DNA of 64,000 nucleotides from Rhodoferax sp. U11-2br (GTDB lineage Bacteria > Pseudomonadota > Gammaproteobacteria > Burkholderiales > Burkholderiaceae_C). Shown here one piece after another: positions 49,009 through 58,685 of the stretch (the stretch's first letter is position 1; each line of letters starts with the position of its first letter). Position numbers and translations under genes: made by a program. The DNA lies in the NCBI RefSeq assembly GCF_018619435.1, contig NZ_JAHFZF010000017.1, forward strand, positions 8,001 to 72,000, written 5' to 3'. The notes beneath the pieces were generated by a model that had not been told where the DNA came from, did not search any database, and saw only the letters and a program-made list of their open reading frames with translations.

Positions 49009-50706
49009 ATGCCCGCCGCCACTGCTCTGCCAGCCATTTCTGTCAATCCCAGCTTCAGCCAACGCCTGGCGATGCTGGATCAAGGCCAAAAAATGCGCCT
49101 GGCTGTGGGCGTGGTGCTGTTTGTGATGATTGGTGTGGTGGGTTTGGTCATGGGTCGTCAAGCCGAGTGGCGCGTTTTGTACGCCAACCTGGCCGACAAA
49201 GACGGTGGCGCCATCGTGGCGCAGCTCACCACCTTGAATGTGCCTTATAAATATGCCGAGGGTGGCGGCGCCATTCTGGTGCCGGCGGACAAGGTCTACG
49301 ACACACGTCTCAAAATGGCCTCGCTGGGGCTGCCCAAAGGGGCCATCACAGGTTTTGAGCTGATGGATACCGCCAACCGCTTTGGTATGACGCAGTTCCA
49401 GGAGCGGCTGACCTTTCAGCGTGGTTTGGAGGGGGAGCTGACGCGCTCCATCCAGGCGCTGTCCTCGGTGCAAAGCGCCAGGGTGCATTTGGCTTTGCCC
49501 AATCAGAATGGCTTTTTCAGAGAGCAGCAAAAACCTTCTGCCTCGGTGGTGGTGGGTATGAATGCCGGGCGCTCGCTCGACCGGGGTCAGTTGGCGGGCA
49601 TCATCCACCTGGTGTCCTCCAGCGTGCCTGAGATGGACCCGAAGGCGGTGAGTGTGCTGGACGACACCGGTAAACTGCTGTCTGCCACGCCAGAGGGTGA
49701 ATTGGGCATGGGTGCAGACGCCCAGCAGCTGCAGCATGTCCAGCAGATTGAGCAGCTCTACAGCAAGCGTATTCTGGACATTCTGGAGCCGGTGGTGGGG
49801 CGCCAGAATGTGCGCGCCCAGGTCACAGCCGAGCTGGATTTTTCGCAGACCGAGTCCACCTCTGAGTTGTTCAAGCCCAACCAGACCACTGATGCGGCGG
49901 CCATCCGCAGCCAGCAATTGCTGGAGAGCACCAACGCCGCCGCCAACGCGGTACCCACCGGTGTGCCGGGGGCGGTGACCAACCAGCCGCCCGGCCCGAC
50001 GGCTGCGCCCATCAACGGTGCTGCTCAAACCCCGGCCGCAGCCAATGGGGCCAACACTACTGCGGGCACCGGTGGCAGAAAAGAATCCATCATCAACTAC
50101 GAGGTGGACAAGACGGTGCGTGTGGTGCGCGGCAGCACTGGCATGATCAAGCGCATCAGTGCGGCGGTGGTGCTCAACCACCAGACCGCCACCGATGCCA
50201 AGGGCAAAACCTCGACCGTGCCTTTGACCGATGCACAGCTCGAGAAAATGACCGCACTGGTGCGCGAAACCATTGGTTTCAGTGCAGACCGTGGTGACTC
50301 GGTGAATGTGGTCAACGCCCCGTTCACGCTGGACAAGGTGTCTGTCGATGACGTGCCGCTGTGGCAGCAGCCGCAGGTTCAGGATCTGGCCCGCAGTTTG
50401 GCCTGGCCGTTGGGCACCTTGCTGTTTGCTGCTTTGGTGCTGATGGGGGCGATACGGCCAGCGCTCAAAGTGATGGCGCAGCCGATGCAGGAACTCAAGA
50501 CCTCGTCCACGGGTGGACTGGATGCGATCGAGTCGGATGAGCCGGATCGGCCGATGTTGGCAGGCCCTGCATCAGCTGGTTTGTTGTCCAATGAGCCAAG
50601 CGCCAGCGATCTCGCTTTGGAAGAGGCGCGCAAACTAACGCGTGACAACCCGGCTGCAGTTGCTAATATTGTCAAAACCTGGATCAATGGCGAGGCGCCG
50701 GCTTGA
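49009..50706 (+). CDS. fliF: Flagellar MS-ring protein FliF
   Basis: 565 residues from the ATG at 49009 (GGAAG eight nt upstream; an earlier ATG at 48976 is in frame but unsupported). Two membrane helices (~30-50, VGVVLFVMIGVVGLVMG, and ~450-470, WPLGTLLFAALVLMGAI) flank the large periplasmic YscJ-like domain (WRVLYANLADKDGGAIVAQ, GMTQFQERLTFQRGLEGELT). The cytoplasmic C-terminus (LARKLTRDNPAAVANIVKTW region) binds FliG. First gene of the fliF-R operon. Confidence 0.97.
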   Translation: MPAATALPAISVNPSFSQRLAMLDQGQKMRLAVGVVLFVMIGVVGLVMGRQAEWRVLYANLADKDGGAIVAQLTTLNVPYKYAEGGGAILVPADKVYDTRLKMASLGLPKGAITGFELMDTANRFGMTQFQERLTFQRGLEGELTRSIQALSSVQSARVHLALPNQNGFFREQQKPSASVVVGMNAGRSLDRGQLAGIIHLVSSSVPEMDPKAVSVLDDTGKLLSATPEGELGMGADAQQLQHVQQIEQLYSKRILDILEPVVGRQNVRAQVTAELDFSQTESTSELFKPNQTTDAAAIRSQQLLESTNAAANAVPTGVPGAVTNQPPGPTAAPINGAAQTPAAANGANTTAGTGGRKESIINYEVDKTVRVVRGSTGMIKRISAAVVLNHQTATDAKGKTSTVPLTDAQLEKMTALVRETIGFSADRGDSVNVVNAPFTLDKVSVDDVPLWQQPQVQDLARSLAWPLGTLLFAALVLMGAIRPALKVMAQPMQELKTSSTGGLDAIESDEPDRPMLAGPASAGLLSNEPSASDLALEEARKLTRDNPAAVANIVKTWINGEAPA

Positions 50707-50754
50707 CGGCCTTGCCCCCAATCCGCCAGGCAATGAACCGGGGAAACGTAAACC

Positions 50755-51753
50755 ATGTCGCAATCTGACGGTCTGGAAGATGCAGCCATCCTGATGATGT
50801 CTCTGGGCGAAGCCGAGGCATCGGAGGTGTTCAAGCATCTGTCGCCCAAAGAGGTGCAAAAACTCGGCGAAGCCATCGCCAAAACCAAAACCATCACGCG
50901 TGAGCGTGTCACCGAGGTGGTGGACAAGTTCACCAGCATTGCCGCTGCGCAGAGTTTGCTGGTGTCGAATTCGGGCGACTATGTGCGCTCGGTGCTCAAA
51001 CGCGCCCTGGGTGACGATAAGGCTGCGCTGTTGATCGACCGCATTTTGCAGGGGGGCGACGTCTCTGGCATTGAAAGCCTGAAATGGATGGAGCCCTCCA
51101 GCGTGGCCGAGCTGCTGCGTAATGAACACCCGCAGATCGTGGCAGCCATCCTGGTGCACCTGGACTTTGACCAGGCCACCGACATCCTGAAGTTCTTCAC
51201 GGAGCGCCAGCGCAACGAGGTCATGCTGCGTGTGGCCACCATGGAAGGTATTCAGCCGACCGCTTTGAAGGACCTCAACGAGGTCTTGTTCAAGGTGCTC
51301 GCGGGTGGCGACAAGATGCGCAAATCGTCCTTGGGTGGCATCAAGGCGGCTGCCGAGATGATCAACCTGATGGGCACCGCCATTGAAGGCACGGTGATCG
51401 AGTCCATTCGCAACCATGACCCTGATCTGGCGCAGAAGATCATGGACAAGATGTTTGTCTTTGACGATGTGATCAAGCTCGACGACAAGGCGATCCAGAC
51501 AGTGCTCAAGGAAGTGTCTTCCGATGTGCTGATCGTGGCGCTGAAAGGTGCGCAGCCGGAACTCAAGGAGAAATTCCTCTCGAACATGTCTTCGCGCGCG
51601 GCCGAGTCGCTGCGCGAAGACCTGGAGTCGCGCGGGCCCATGCGTTTGTCCGAGGTGGAGGCGCAGCAAAAGGAAATTCTGAAAACCGTGCGGCGTCTGG
51701 CCGACGAGGGCACCATCGTGATTGGTGGTGGTGGTGATGACGCGATGGTATGA
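50755..51753 (+). CDS. fliG: Flagellar motor switch protein FliG
   Basis: 332 residues, family length. Motifs AAILMMSLGEAEASEVFKHL, NEHPQIVAAILVHLDFDQAT and the charged torque helix DDVIKLDDKAIQTVLKEVSS. It forms the rotor ring that contacts MotA. Overlaps fliH by 4 nt (ATGA). Confidence 0.98.
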   Translation: MSQSDGLEDAAILMMSLGEAEASEVFKHLSPKEVQKLGEAIAKTKTITRERVTEVVDKFTSIAAAQSLLVSNSGDYVRSVLKRALGDDKAALLIDRILQGGDVSGIESLKWMEPSSVAELLRNEHPQIVAAILVHLDFDQATDILKFFTERQRNEVMLRVATMEGIQPTALKDLNEVLFKVLAGGDKMRKSSLGGIKAAAEMINLMGTAIEGTVIESIRNHDPDLAQKIMDKMFVFDDVIKLDDKAIQTVLKEVSSDVLIVALKGAQPELKEKFLSNMSSRAAESLREDLESRGPMRLSEVEAQQKEILKTVRRLADEGTIVIGGGGDDAMV

Positions 51754-52451
51754 GCATGAACAATTACGCCCGATTTATCCCCGGTGAGGAAATTGACGCG
51801 GTCCAGCAGTGGCAGTTTCGCGCCATGGATACTGCTGCCCAGTTGCTGGCGGACCGTATCAAGGCACAGGAAGCGCAAGACGCTGCCGCCCAAACCGAAT
51901 CGCAGTTGCAGCAGGCGTATCAGGAAGGGTATGCCGCCGGTTTGGAGCAAGGTAAGCTGCAGGCGCAGGCCGAGGTACAGCAGCAAATGCAGGCTTTTCT
52001 GAGCAACCAGGCGCAAGAAGCTGCAGACAAACTGACCGCACTTTTCGAGGCGGCCCAGCAGGAACAGCAGGCCGCCGAGCAGGCCATGGCCCAAGGCGTG
52101 TTGGCGCTGTCTTGTGAACTCGCCCGCCAGGTGCTGCGCCGCGAAGTGTCGGTGAACCCGGCGGTGGTGATGCCGGTGCTGACCGAGGCGATTGGCCTGC
52201 TCGGTGCCGAGTTCAAAACAGCGGTGGTCAAACTCCACCCGCAGGACCTGTCCGCGCTGGGTCCACAGATCCAGACCAGCTTTGCCGGTATCGGTTTGAG
52301 CCTGCGTGCTGACCCGGAGCTGTTGCCCGGCAGTTGCCTGGTGGAATCAGCGGGTACGGTGATTGACGGTACCCTGCAAAAACGCTGGCAGCGTGCGGTG
52401 GCTACCTTGGGCCTCAGCAGCACCTGGGAGGTTCCCGGTGAGCCCACCTGA
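51750..52451 (+). CDS. fliH: Flagellar export regulator FliH
   Basis: 233 residues. The Gln/Ala-rich coiled-coil ([20 protein letters not shown], with AYxEGYxxG repeats) and C-terminal VATxxL-type segments are typical of FliH, which binds and regulates the ATPase FliI. It begins ATG AGC ATG, so the second ATG two codons later is also possible. It overlaps fliI by 14 nt. Confidence 0.93.
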   Translation: MSMNNYARFIPGEEIDAVQQWQFRAMDTAAQLLADRIKAQEAQDAAAQTESQLQQAYQEGYAAGLEQGKLQAQAEVQQQMQAFLSNQAQEAADKLTALFEAAQQEQQAAEQAMAQGVLALSCELARQVLRREVSVNPAVVMPVLTEAIGLLGAEFKTAVVKLHPQDLSALGPQIQTSFAGIGLSLRADPELLPGSCLVESAGTVIDGTLQKRWQRAVATLGLSSTWEVPGEPT

Positions 52452-53853
52452 AGCCACCCTGAAGTGGGCCCACTTTCTGGCCGATGCCCAGAAGCGGGTG
52501 GAGGTGGGTACCAGCCTGGAGATGCGCGGCACCCTGACGCGCCTGGCGGGTCTGGTGCTGGAGGCCGTGGGTATCCGCGTGCCGGTGGGCTCGCAATGTT
52601 GGGTTCGCATGAAGGGGCAAGCACCGGTGCTCACCGAGGTGGTCGGGTTTTCCGGCGACCGTGCTTTTCTGATGCCTGCGGGTGATGTCCACGGTCTGTC
52701 CAGCGGCGCCAGTGTCGAGCCAGCTCCGGCCTATGTGGTGGCGCCCCGGTTGGGTGAGCGTCGTCAAAGCGAGCGTACCAGCAGCCTAGGTGCGCTGCGC
52801 CTGCCACTGGGTGATGGCTTGCTGGGGCGGGTGGTGGATGCGCAGGGGCGACCGATGGACTACAAGGGCCCGTTGTCGGGGGTGTCATCCATTCCGTTGG
52901 ACCGCCAACCCATCAACGCCATGGACCGTGACCCGGTGCGGGTGACGCTGGACACCGGGGTGCGTGCCATCAATGCCTTGTTGACCGTCGGGCGTGGCCA
53001 GCGGCTGGGCCTGTTTGCGGGCTCGGGTGTGGGTAAAAGTGTGCTGATGGGCATGATGGCGCGTTACACCCAAGCCGACGTGATTGTGGTGGGCCTGATT
53101 GGTGAACGGGGCCGCGAGGTCAAGGAATTCATCGAAGACATTCTGGGTGAAGAGGGCCGGGCCCGCTCGGTGGTGGTGGCCGCTCCCGCAGATGCGCCAC
53201 CCTTGCTGCGCATGCAGGGTGCCGCCTACGCCACCGCGGTGGCCGAGAGTTTTCGCGACAAAGGCAAACATGTGTTGCTGCTGATGGACTCCCTCACCCG
53301 TTACGCCATGGCACAACGCGAAATTGCCCTGGCCATTGGTGAGCCGCCCGCCACCAAAGGTTACCCGCCGTCCTGTTTTGCCAAGCTGCCCCATCTGGTG
53401 GAGCGCAGTGGCAATGGGCTGCATGGTGTGGGCTCGATCACTGCCTTTTACACCGTGTTGTCCGAAGGGGATGACCAGCAGGACCCGATTGCGGATGCAG
53501 CACGCGCCATTCTGGATGGTCACATCGTGTTGTCGCGCACCCTGGCTGAGGCTGGGCATTTCCCGGCCATCGATATCGAGCAATCTGCCTCGCGGGTGAT
53601 GCACAACGTGGTGTCGCGCGAACATTTTGAGCTGGCTCGCAATTTCAAGGCGGTGTATTCGCGTTACGAAAAAGCGCGTGATCTGGTACAGATTGGTGCC
53701 TATGCCGCTGGGTCTGACCCGGCGCTGGACGAGGCGATAGCCTTGCATGAGCCCATGGTGCAGTTCCTGCAGCAGGACATGTTTGAGGCTGCACCCATGG
53801 CTGCCAGTCTGGACGGCATGCAAGATGCCCTGACCCCCGTGGCACGCAGGTAA
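52438..53853 (+). CDS. fliI: Flagellar export ATPase FliI
   Basis: 471 residues from a GTG at 52438, preceded by GGGAGG with correct spacing; the longer open frame upstream overlaps fliH in another frame. Walker [21 protein letters not shown] near residue 195, Walker [21 protein letters not shown], and [20 protein letters not shown] are diagnostic. It is F1-beta-like and powers substrate entry. It forms FliH2-FliI with the gene before. Confidence 0.97.
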   Translation: MSPPEATLKWAHFLADAQKRVEVGTSLEMRGTLTRLAGLVLEAVGIRVPVGSQCWVRMKGQAPVLTEVVGFSGDRAFLMPAGDVHGLSSGASVEPAPAYVVAPRLGERRQSERTSSLGALRLPLGDGLLGRVVDAQGRPMDYKGPLSGVSSIPLDRQPINAMDRDPVRVTLDTGVRAINALLTVGRGQRLGLFAGSGVGKSVLMGMMARYTQADVIVVGLIGERGREVKEFIEDILGEEGRARSVVVAAPADAPPLLRMQGAAYATAVAESFRDKGKHVLLLMDSLTRYAMAQREIALAIGEPPATKGYPPSCFAKLPHLVERSGNGLHGVGSITAFYTVLSEGDDQQDPIADAARAILDGHIVLSRTLAEAGHFPAIDIEQSASRVMHNVVSREHFELARNFKAVYSRYEKARDLVQIGAYAAGSDPALDEAIALHEPMVQFLQQDMFEAAPMAASLDGMQDALTPVARR

Positions 53854-53856
53854 GCC

Positions 53857-54321
53857 ATGTCCGGACAAAAGACCCTGTTGCTGGCGATCGACCTGGCCAC
53901 CGCCCGGCGTGACGAGGCGCAGGCGAACTTGCAAAATATCTTGCACGCCCAAGCCCATGCCCAAGACCAGATGCAACAGCTTCAGCAATACGCGGTGGAG
54001 ACCGAGCAGCGTTGGTTGCAGGGGGCACAAATCAGCACCACGCCAGAGATGCTGCGCCACCATTACCAGTTCATCGGGCGGCTGGATCAGGCGATCCAGA
54101 TGCAAGAGGGGGTGCTGGCCAGCCACGCACAGCGGATCGAGGCCGCTCGGCAACTGCTGTTGCAGGCCGAATGTCGGCTCGGCAGCTTCAAACAGGTGCT
54201 GGCGACCCGCCGGCTGGCCATTGCCAAAACCCGCCAACGCCAGGAACAAAAGCAGATGGACGAGTTTGCCAGCCAACAATCACAGCGCCAACAGCGCCTT
54301 CAAGCGGAGAATGACACATGA
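53857..54321 (+). CDS. fliJ: Flagellar export chaperone FliJ
   Basis: 154 residues, an almost uninterrupted Gln/Glu/Arg-rich coiled coil (QNILHAQAHAQDQMQQLQQY, AIAKTRQRQEQKQMDEFASQ). FliJ links the FliI ring to FlhA and escorts chaperones. Sequence similarity is low, as usual, but length and place between fliI and fliK are exact. Stop overlaps the fliK ATG (ATGA). Confidence 0.9.
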   Translation: MSGQKTLLLAIDLATARRDEAQANLQNILHAQAHAQDQMQQLQQYAVETEQRWLQGAQISTTPEMLRHHYQFIGRLDQAIQMQEGVLASHAQRIEAARQLLLQAECRLGSFKQVLATRRLAIAKTRQRQEQKQMDEFASQQSQRQQRLQAENDT

Positions 54322-55430
54322 GCATCGAATCCACCCGTGCCCCGGAAGGGACCAAAACGACCACCACGGAAGCTGGCCGAGGCAAGGCAATAAGCGGTCG
54401 CACCGCAGGCACGGGCGGGCAGGGCGGCGAAAGTGGCGGTTTTGCTGACCTGATGTCCTCTCTGTCTGCGCCAGATGTCCAGAGCCTGCCGTCAGATACC
54501 AGCCAGCCCACCGCAGGGGATGATTTGACCTCAGGCAAGGATGATGCGCAAAGTGTGCCTCTAGCCCTTGATGGTCAAGGGCTGATAGCTATCAATTTAG
54601 TTCCAGCTGCCGCTCCGCCTGTCACGCCTGCGCTGCTCGGCGGCAAAGGCAGTGCAGACAAAAGCCAGGCCGCGAACGTGGGTGAGGTAGCGGCAACAGC
54701 TGCCAGCGCGACACCGGCCGTGGCGTCTGATGTGAGCAGCTTGTTGAATGGCCGTCGCGCGACCCAGTCGCATGCAGCCGTTCAGGGGCAGTTCGAGTCG
54801 CGTGAGGCCCGTTTGCAACCCGGTCACCCGGTGCTGCAACTCGCGCCCGAGGCAGACCGTGTGGCAAACGCCCTCGTGAACGTCGACGTCTCGGCCCTAT
54901 CGACAGAGCGCCGGGACGGCAAGACAAACACCGGGCAAGTCCGTACCGGTCTGGAGGGGGCTTCGGGTGGGGCGGTGGCAGACCGTCTGGGCATCAGTCC
55001 TACCTATGAAATTGCCGCTGCTTCGGCGGTGGTGCCGGACACCCCCGTGGCCGAAACCGTGAGTTACTGGGCGACCCAAGGTGTGCAAAATGCCGAGTTG
55101 ACGCTGGATGGTTTGGGTTTTGAGCCTGTAGAGGTGCGCATTTCGATCGACGGGGATCAGACCCAGGTGGATTTCCGCAGCAACCAGCCCGATGTGCGCC
55201 AGGCGCTGGAGAGTGCCTCGGCCCAACTCAAGACCATGTTGTCGGGCGAGGGTTTGCAGTTGACCGGTATGTCGGTCGGCACGTCGGGCCAGGGCAACAC
55301 CCCCAGTGAGGGTCGCCAGCCCAGATCCACACCACGCCAGTCCACGTTGGTGGCCATGGAGCCAGTGCAGGTCGCCGCCGCTCGCCCAGGCAATCCGTCG
55401 GTGGGACGAGCCCTGGATCTGTATGTGTGA
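54318..55430 (+). CDS. fliK: Hook-length control protein FliK
   Basis: 370 residues. The long low-complexity N-terminal part (Ser/Ala/Thr/Pro-rich) is the molecular ruler, and the C-terminal domain (AELTLDGLGFEPVEVRISID, VRQALESASAQLKTMLSGEG) switches export specificity through FlhB. Oddity: residues ~82-94 (PLALDGQGLIAIN) are encoded by a hairpin repeat also found between genes (see 54561-54600). Confidence 0.93.
   Translation: MSIESTRAPEGTKTTTTEAGRGKAISGRTAGTGGQGGESGGFADLMSSLSAPDVQSLPSDTSQPTAGDDLTSGKDDAQSVPLALDGQGLIAINLVPAAAPPVTPALLGGKGSADKSQAANVGEVAATAASATPAVASDVSSLLNGRRATQSHAAVQGQFESREARLQPGHPVLQLAPEADRVANALVNVDVSALSTERRDGKTNTGQVRTGLEGASGGAVADRLGISPTYEIAAASAVVPDTPVAETVSYWATQGVQNAELTLDGLGFEPVEVRISIDGDQTQVDFRSNQPDVRQALESASAQLKTMLSGEGLQLTGMSVGTSGQGNTPSEGRQPRSTPRQSTLVAMEPVQVAAARPGNPSVGRALDLYV
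54561..54600. repeat. Hairpin repeat in frame inside fliK
   Basis: AGCCCTTGA (54563-54571), TGG, TCAAGGGCT (54575-54583) then GATAGCTATCAATTT. The 9-bp stem is the same core as at 48462-48505, including the AGCTAT tail. The frame stays open and adds ~13 residues. Confidence 0.7.
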
Positions 55431-55539
55431 CGTTAGACTCGCTAACAGGACAGATGCGGCGTGCTTGGATGGCTTTTCGGGCCATCAGAATGGCATGCCA
55501 ACCCAATAATGACCGTGTTGAAGCACCAAAGGAACCATC

Positions 55540-56118
55540 GTGGCGACCAAACCTGAAGCGGGGGCAGATGCTGCCAAGCCTGCCAAGAGCAAGAAGATGT
55601 TGATCATCATCATCGGTGTTGTCCTGCTGTTGGTGCTGGGCGGAGGCGGCGCCTTTTTTATGATCAGCAAACAGCGTGCGGCTGCTGCAGCCGATGAAGA
55701 GGGCGGCGCCGAGCCGGCCGCACATGCACCAGCGGCCCATGATGCGGCAAAAACACCACCGGTCTATTTGCCCATGGACAACATGGTGGTGAATCTGGCA
55801 GACCCCGGTGGTGAGCGTGTGGCCCAGGTGGGTATCACGTTGGAAGTGCGTGACGTCCACGCCGTCGACACCGTCAAAGCCTATATGCCTACCATTCGAA
55901 GTGGTGTGTTGATGCTGCTGTCTCAGCGTGCGGCCGACGATTTGCTGTCGCCAGAGGGCAAACAGAAGCTGATTGACGACATCCTCGTGGAGTGCTCCAG
56001 GCCGTTTGGCGGAGGCGAGCCGGAGCCCGAGCCGGTGCCAGGCAAGAAGGTGCGTAAAAAGGCGCCTGTGGATTACCCGGTGGTGGCCGTGCTGTTTTCC
56101 AGCTTGATTGTTCAATGA
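55540..56118 (+). CDS. fliL: Flagellar basal body-associated protein FliL
   Basis: 192 residues starting at a GTG with an AAAGGA site. A charged N-terminus precedes one membrane helix (KMLIIIIGVVLLLVLGGGGA, FFMIS), and the rest is a FliL domain (YLPMDNMVVNLADPGGERVA, VKAYMPTIRSGVLMLLSQRA). FliL sits near the stator. The 109 nt before it contain two small inverted repeats (55432-55446 and 55468-55486). Confidence 0.94.
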   Translation: MATKPEAGADAAKPAKSKKMLIIIIGVVLLLVLGGGGAFFMISKQRAAAAADEEGGAEPAAHAPAAHDAAKTPPVYLPMDNMVVNLADPGGERVAQVGITLEVRDVHAVDTVKAYMPTIRSGVLMLLSQRAADDLLSPEGKQKLIDDILVECSRPFGGGEPEPEPVPGKKVRKKAPVDYPVVAVLFSSLIVQ

Positions 56119-56136
56119 TGAGTTGCCGGGTTGGCC

Positions 56137-57141
56137 ATGAGTGAATCGTTTTTATCCCAGGAAGAAGTTGATGCCCTGCTGGAGGGCGTGACGGGAGAGA
56201 GCCAGAAGCTGACAGAAGAGGTGGCGGAGACCGGTGAGGTTCGTGCCTACAACATCTCCAGCCAGGAACGCATCGTGCGTGGGCGTATGCCCACGATGGA
56301 AATCGTCAACGAGCGCTTTGCCCGCAACTTGCGCGTGGGCTTGTTCAACTTCATCCGCCGCAGCCCGGAAATTTCGGTGGGCCCGGTCACGGTGCAGCGT
56401 TACAGCGCTTTCTTGCGCGAACTGGCGGTGCCGACCAACTTCAACATCGTTGCGATCCGGCCCTTGCGCGGCAGTGGTCTGGTGGTGTGTGAACCGGCGC
56501 TGGTGTTTGGTGTGATCGAGTCGCTGTATGGCGGCATAGGCAAGTTCCAGACGCGGATTGAAGGCCGGGATTTTTCGGCCACTGAGCAACGGGTGATCAA
56601 TCGGCTGGTGGATGTGATCACCGCTGAGTACAAGAAGGCCTGGCTGGGCATTTACCCGTTGGAGCTGGATTACCAGCGTTCTGAAATGCAGCCGCAGTTT
56701 GCCAACATCGCCACGCCCAGTGAAATTGTGGTGTCGACCTCGTTTCATCTCGAAATTGGTGAAATCACAGGGGCCATCCATTTCTGCATGCCCTATGCGA
56801 CGCTGGAGCCGATTCGTGACGTGTTGTATTCTTCCACCCAGGGTGACTCCATGGAGGTGGACCGCCGCTGGGTGAATGTGCTGACACAGGAGATTCAGGC
56901 GGCTGAGGTGGTGCTGGTGGCCGAATTGGCACACGCGGATGCGACGGTTGAGCAGTTGCTGGCCATGAAACCGGGCGACTTCATCGAACTGGACCGTCAG
57001 CACCGGATTCAGGCCAAGGTCGACGGTGTGCCGCTGTTTGAGTGCCAGTACGGCACACACAATGCAAAGTATGCTCTCAAAATTGAAAAATGCTTGAGGA
57101 CCAACGACCTCAACTGGAAAGGTGATCACTATGGCAACTGA
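56137..57141 (+). CDS. fliM: Flagellar motor switch protein FliM
   Basis: 334 residues from the ATG at 56137. The N-terminal CheY-P binding peptide SESFLSQEEVDALLEG is present, followed by the CheC-like middle (RRSPEISVGPVTVQRYSAFL) and the FliN-like C-terminus. CheY-P binding here sets rotation direction. It overlaps fliN by 11 nt. Confidence 0.98.
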   Translation: MSESFLSQEEVDALLEGVTGESQKLTEEVAETGEVRAYNISSQERIVRGRMPTMEIVNERFARNLRVGLFNFIRRSPEISVGPVTVQRYSAFLRELAVPTNFNIVAIRPLRGSGLVVCEPALVFGVIESLYGGIGKFQTRIEGRDFSATEQRVINRLVDVITAEYKKAWLGIYPLELDYQRSEMQPQFANIATPSEIVVSTSFHLEIGEITGAIHFCMPYATLEPIRDVLYSSTQGDSMEVDRRWVNVLTQEIQAAEVVLVAELAHADATVEQLLAMKPGDFIELDRQHRIQAKVDGVPLFECQYGTHNAKYALKIEKCLRTNDLNWKGDHYGN

Positions 57142-57571
57142 TGACAAACCCGCAGAAGACGACGGCCTGGCCGACTGGGCCGAGGCCTTGATGGAGCAAA
57201 AGAGCACGGATACGGCGGCCTCGCCGGAGTCAGGTGGGGTGTTGTCTGAAGATCTGCCGCGCAACCATTCGTCCTCCTCGACAGGGTACAACAGCGACGC
57301 GCCGATCAACGACATCAACCGGGTGCTGGACATTCCAGTCTTGCTGTCGGTGGAGCTGGGCCGTACCAAGGTGCCGATCAAGCACATTCTGCAGCTCGGT
57401 CAGGGTTCGGTGGTGGAGCTCGACGCACTGGCCGGGGAGCCGATGGACGTGCTGGTCAACGGCTACCTGATTGCCCAGGGTGAGGTGGTGGTGGTGAACG
57501 ACAAGTTTGGTATTCGCCTGACCGATGTGGTGACGCCGTCAGAGCGTTTGCGCCGGGTCAGCAAAGGTTAA
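57131..57571 (+). CDS. fliN: Flagellar motor switch protein FliN
   Basis: 146 residues from the ATG at 57131 (AAAGGTG upstream). An acidic, disordered N-terminal half precedes the SpoA-type domain (VLDIPVLLSVELGRTKVPIK, LGQGSVVELDALAGEPMDVL, NGYLIAQGEVVVVNDKFGIR). It completes the C ring and docks FliH. Confidence 0.97.
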   Translation: MATDDKPAEDDGLADWAEALMEQKSTDTAASPESGGVLSEDLPRNHSSSSTGYNSDAPINDINRVLDIPVLLSVELGRTKVPIKHILQLGQGSVVELDALAGEPMDVLVNGYLIAQGEVVVVNDKFGIRLTDVVTPSERLRRVSKG

Positions 57572-57577
57572 TCAGCG

Positions 57578-57895
57578 ATGTTGTCCGCATGGTTTCCGCT
57601 TGTTTTGGCCATGGCGGTGCTGGCCGCCATTCCGTTTGGGTTGAAGTGGCTGCAGCGCCGCATCGGCGTGGGTGTGGTGGGTGGTGCGGTCAGTGCCAAG
57701 TTGATATCCGCTGTGGCTGTGGGCCCGCACCAGCGCGTGGTCACCGTTGAGGTCGGACCGCCTGACGCACGCGTCTGGCTGACGCTGGGTGTAACGGCGC
57801 AGGCGATCACCTGTCTGCATACCAGCGCGGTGGGTTCGGGGAGCGCGGACGCTGAGCGTTCACCTGACCCGTCAGCAATCCAGGTGCGAGAGTGA
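57578..57895 (+). CDS. fliO: Flagellar export protein FliO
   Basis: 105 residues. One N-terminal membrane helix (WFPLVLAMAVLAAIPFGLKW), then a basic cytoplasmic segment with RVVTVEVGPPDARVWLTLGV, as in FliO, which helps FliP assemble. Location between fliN and fliP is standard. Confidence 0.88.
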   Translation: MLSAWFPLVLAMAVLAAIPFGLKWLQRRIGVGVVGGAVSAKLISAVAVGPHQRVVTVEVGPPDARVWLTLGVTAQAITCLHTSAVGSGSADAERSPDPSAIQVRE

Positions 57896-57902
57896 GTTGT
57901 TG

Positions 57903-58676
57903 ATGGTGTATTGCAAAAGTCATAGCGGAGTAGCCAAGTTATTCAAGGTCTTGGTGGTAATTTTGCTATTGAGCATGCATGCGCTGGGGCTGGCCCAGAG
58001 CAATGCTCAGCTGCCCTTGTTGGTGGGGACAGGTGGTTCGGGCACGAGTTTTTCCGTGCCGATCCAGACGCTGCTGTTTTTCACGGCGCTGTCCTTTTTG
58101 CCGGCCATTTTGTTGATGATGACGGGCTTCACCCGCATCGTGATTGTGCTCTCACTGCTGCGCCAAGCCTTGGGTACACAGTCCGCGCCACCCACTCAAG
58201 TGGTGGTGGGTTTGTCTTTGTTTCTGACATTGTTTGTCATGGGGCCGACGTTGGACAAGGTGTATGCCGACGCCTATCTGCCTTACAGCAACAACACTTT
58301 GTCGTTTGAACAGGCTTTGCCTTTGGCCGAGGCGCCGATGCGTTCCTTCATGAGCAAACAGACGCGGCAGGCTGATCTAGCGCTGTTTGTCAAACTGGCC
58401 AAGCTGGATGTCAAAACAGATGCGACCACGGCTCCGATGCGGGTGTTGATTCCGGCCTTTGTGATCAGCGAGCTGAAGTCTGCTTTCCAGATCGGTTTCA
58501 TGATCATTATTCCCTTTCTGGTCATCGACATTGTGGTGGCCAGCGTGTTGATGTCCTTGGGCATGATGATGCTGTCCCCAGTGCTGGTGGCGTTGCCGTT
58601 CAAGCTGATGATCTTTGTGCTGGCTGACGGCTGGAACCTTCTCATCGGTTCCCTGGCGGCCAGTTTTGTCACCTAA
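57903..58676 (+). CDS. fliP: Flagellar export gate protein FliP
   Basis: 257 residues from the ATG at 57903 (a TTG two codons earlier is possible). A signal peptide (LVVILLLSMHALGLAQ) precedes the pore subunit core: ALSFLPAILLMMTGFTRIVI, RQALGTQSAPPTQVVVGLSL, PFLVIDIVVASVLMSLGMMM. It forms the export channel with FliQ and FliR. Confidence 0.97.
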   Translation: MVYCKSHSGVAKLFKVLVVILLLSMHALGLAQSNAQLPLLVGTGGSGTSFSVPIQTLLFFTALSFLPAILLMMTGFTRIVIVLSLLRQALGTQSAPPTQVVVGLSLFLTLFVMGPTLDKVYADAYLPYSNNTLSFEQALPLAEAPMRSFMSKQTRQADLALFVKLAKLDVKTDATTAPMRVLIPAFVISELKSAFQIGFMIIIPFLVIDIVVASVLMSLGMMMLSPVLVALPFKLMIFVLADGWNLLIGSLAASFVT

Positions 58677-58685
58677 GGGCAAACC

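Noticed and set aside
48994-50181. Long antisense frame across fliF
   Set aside because: Rich in His, Arg and Gly with no domain, as expected of antisense frames in G+C-rich genes.
52885-54279. Long antisense frame across fliI and fliJ
   Set aside because: Same compositional artefact; fliI and fliJ are certain on the other strand.
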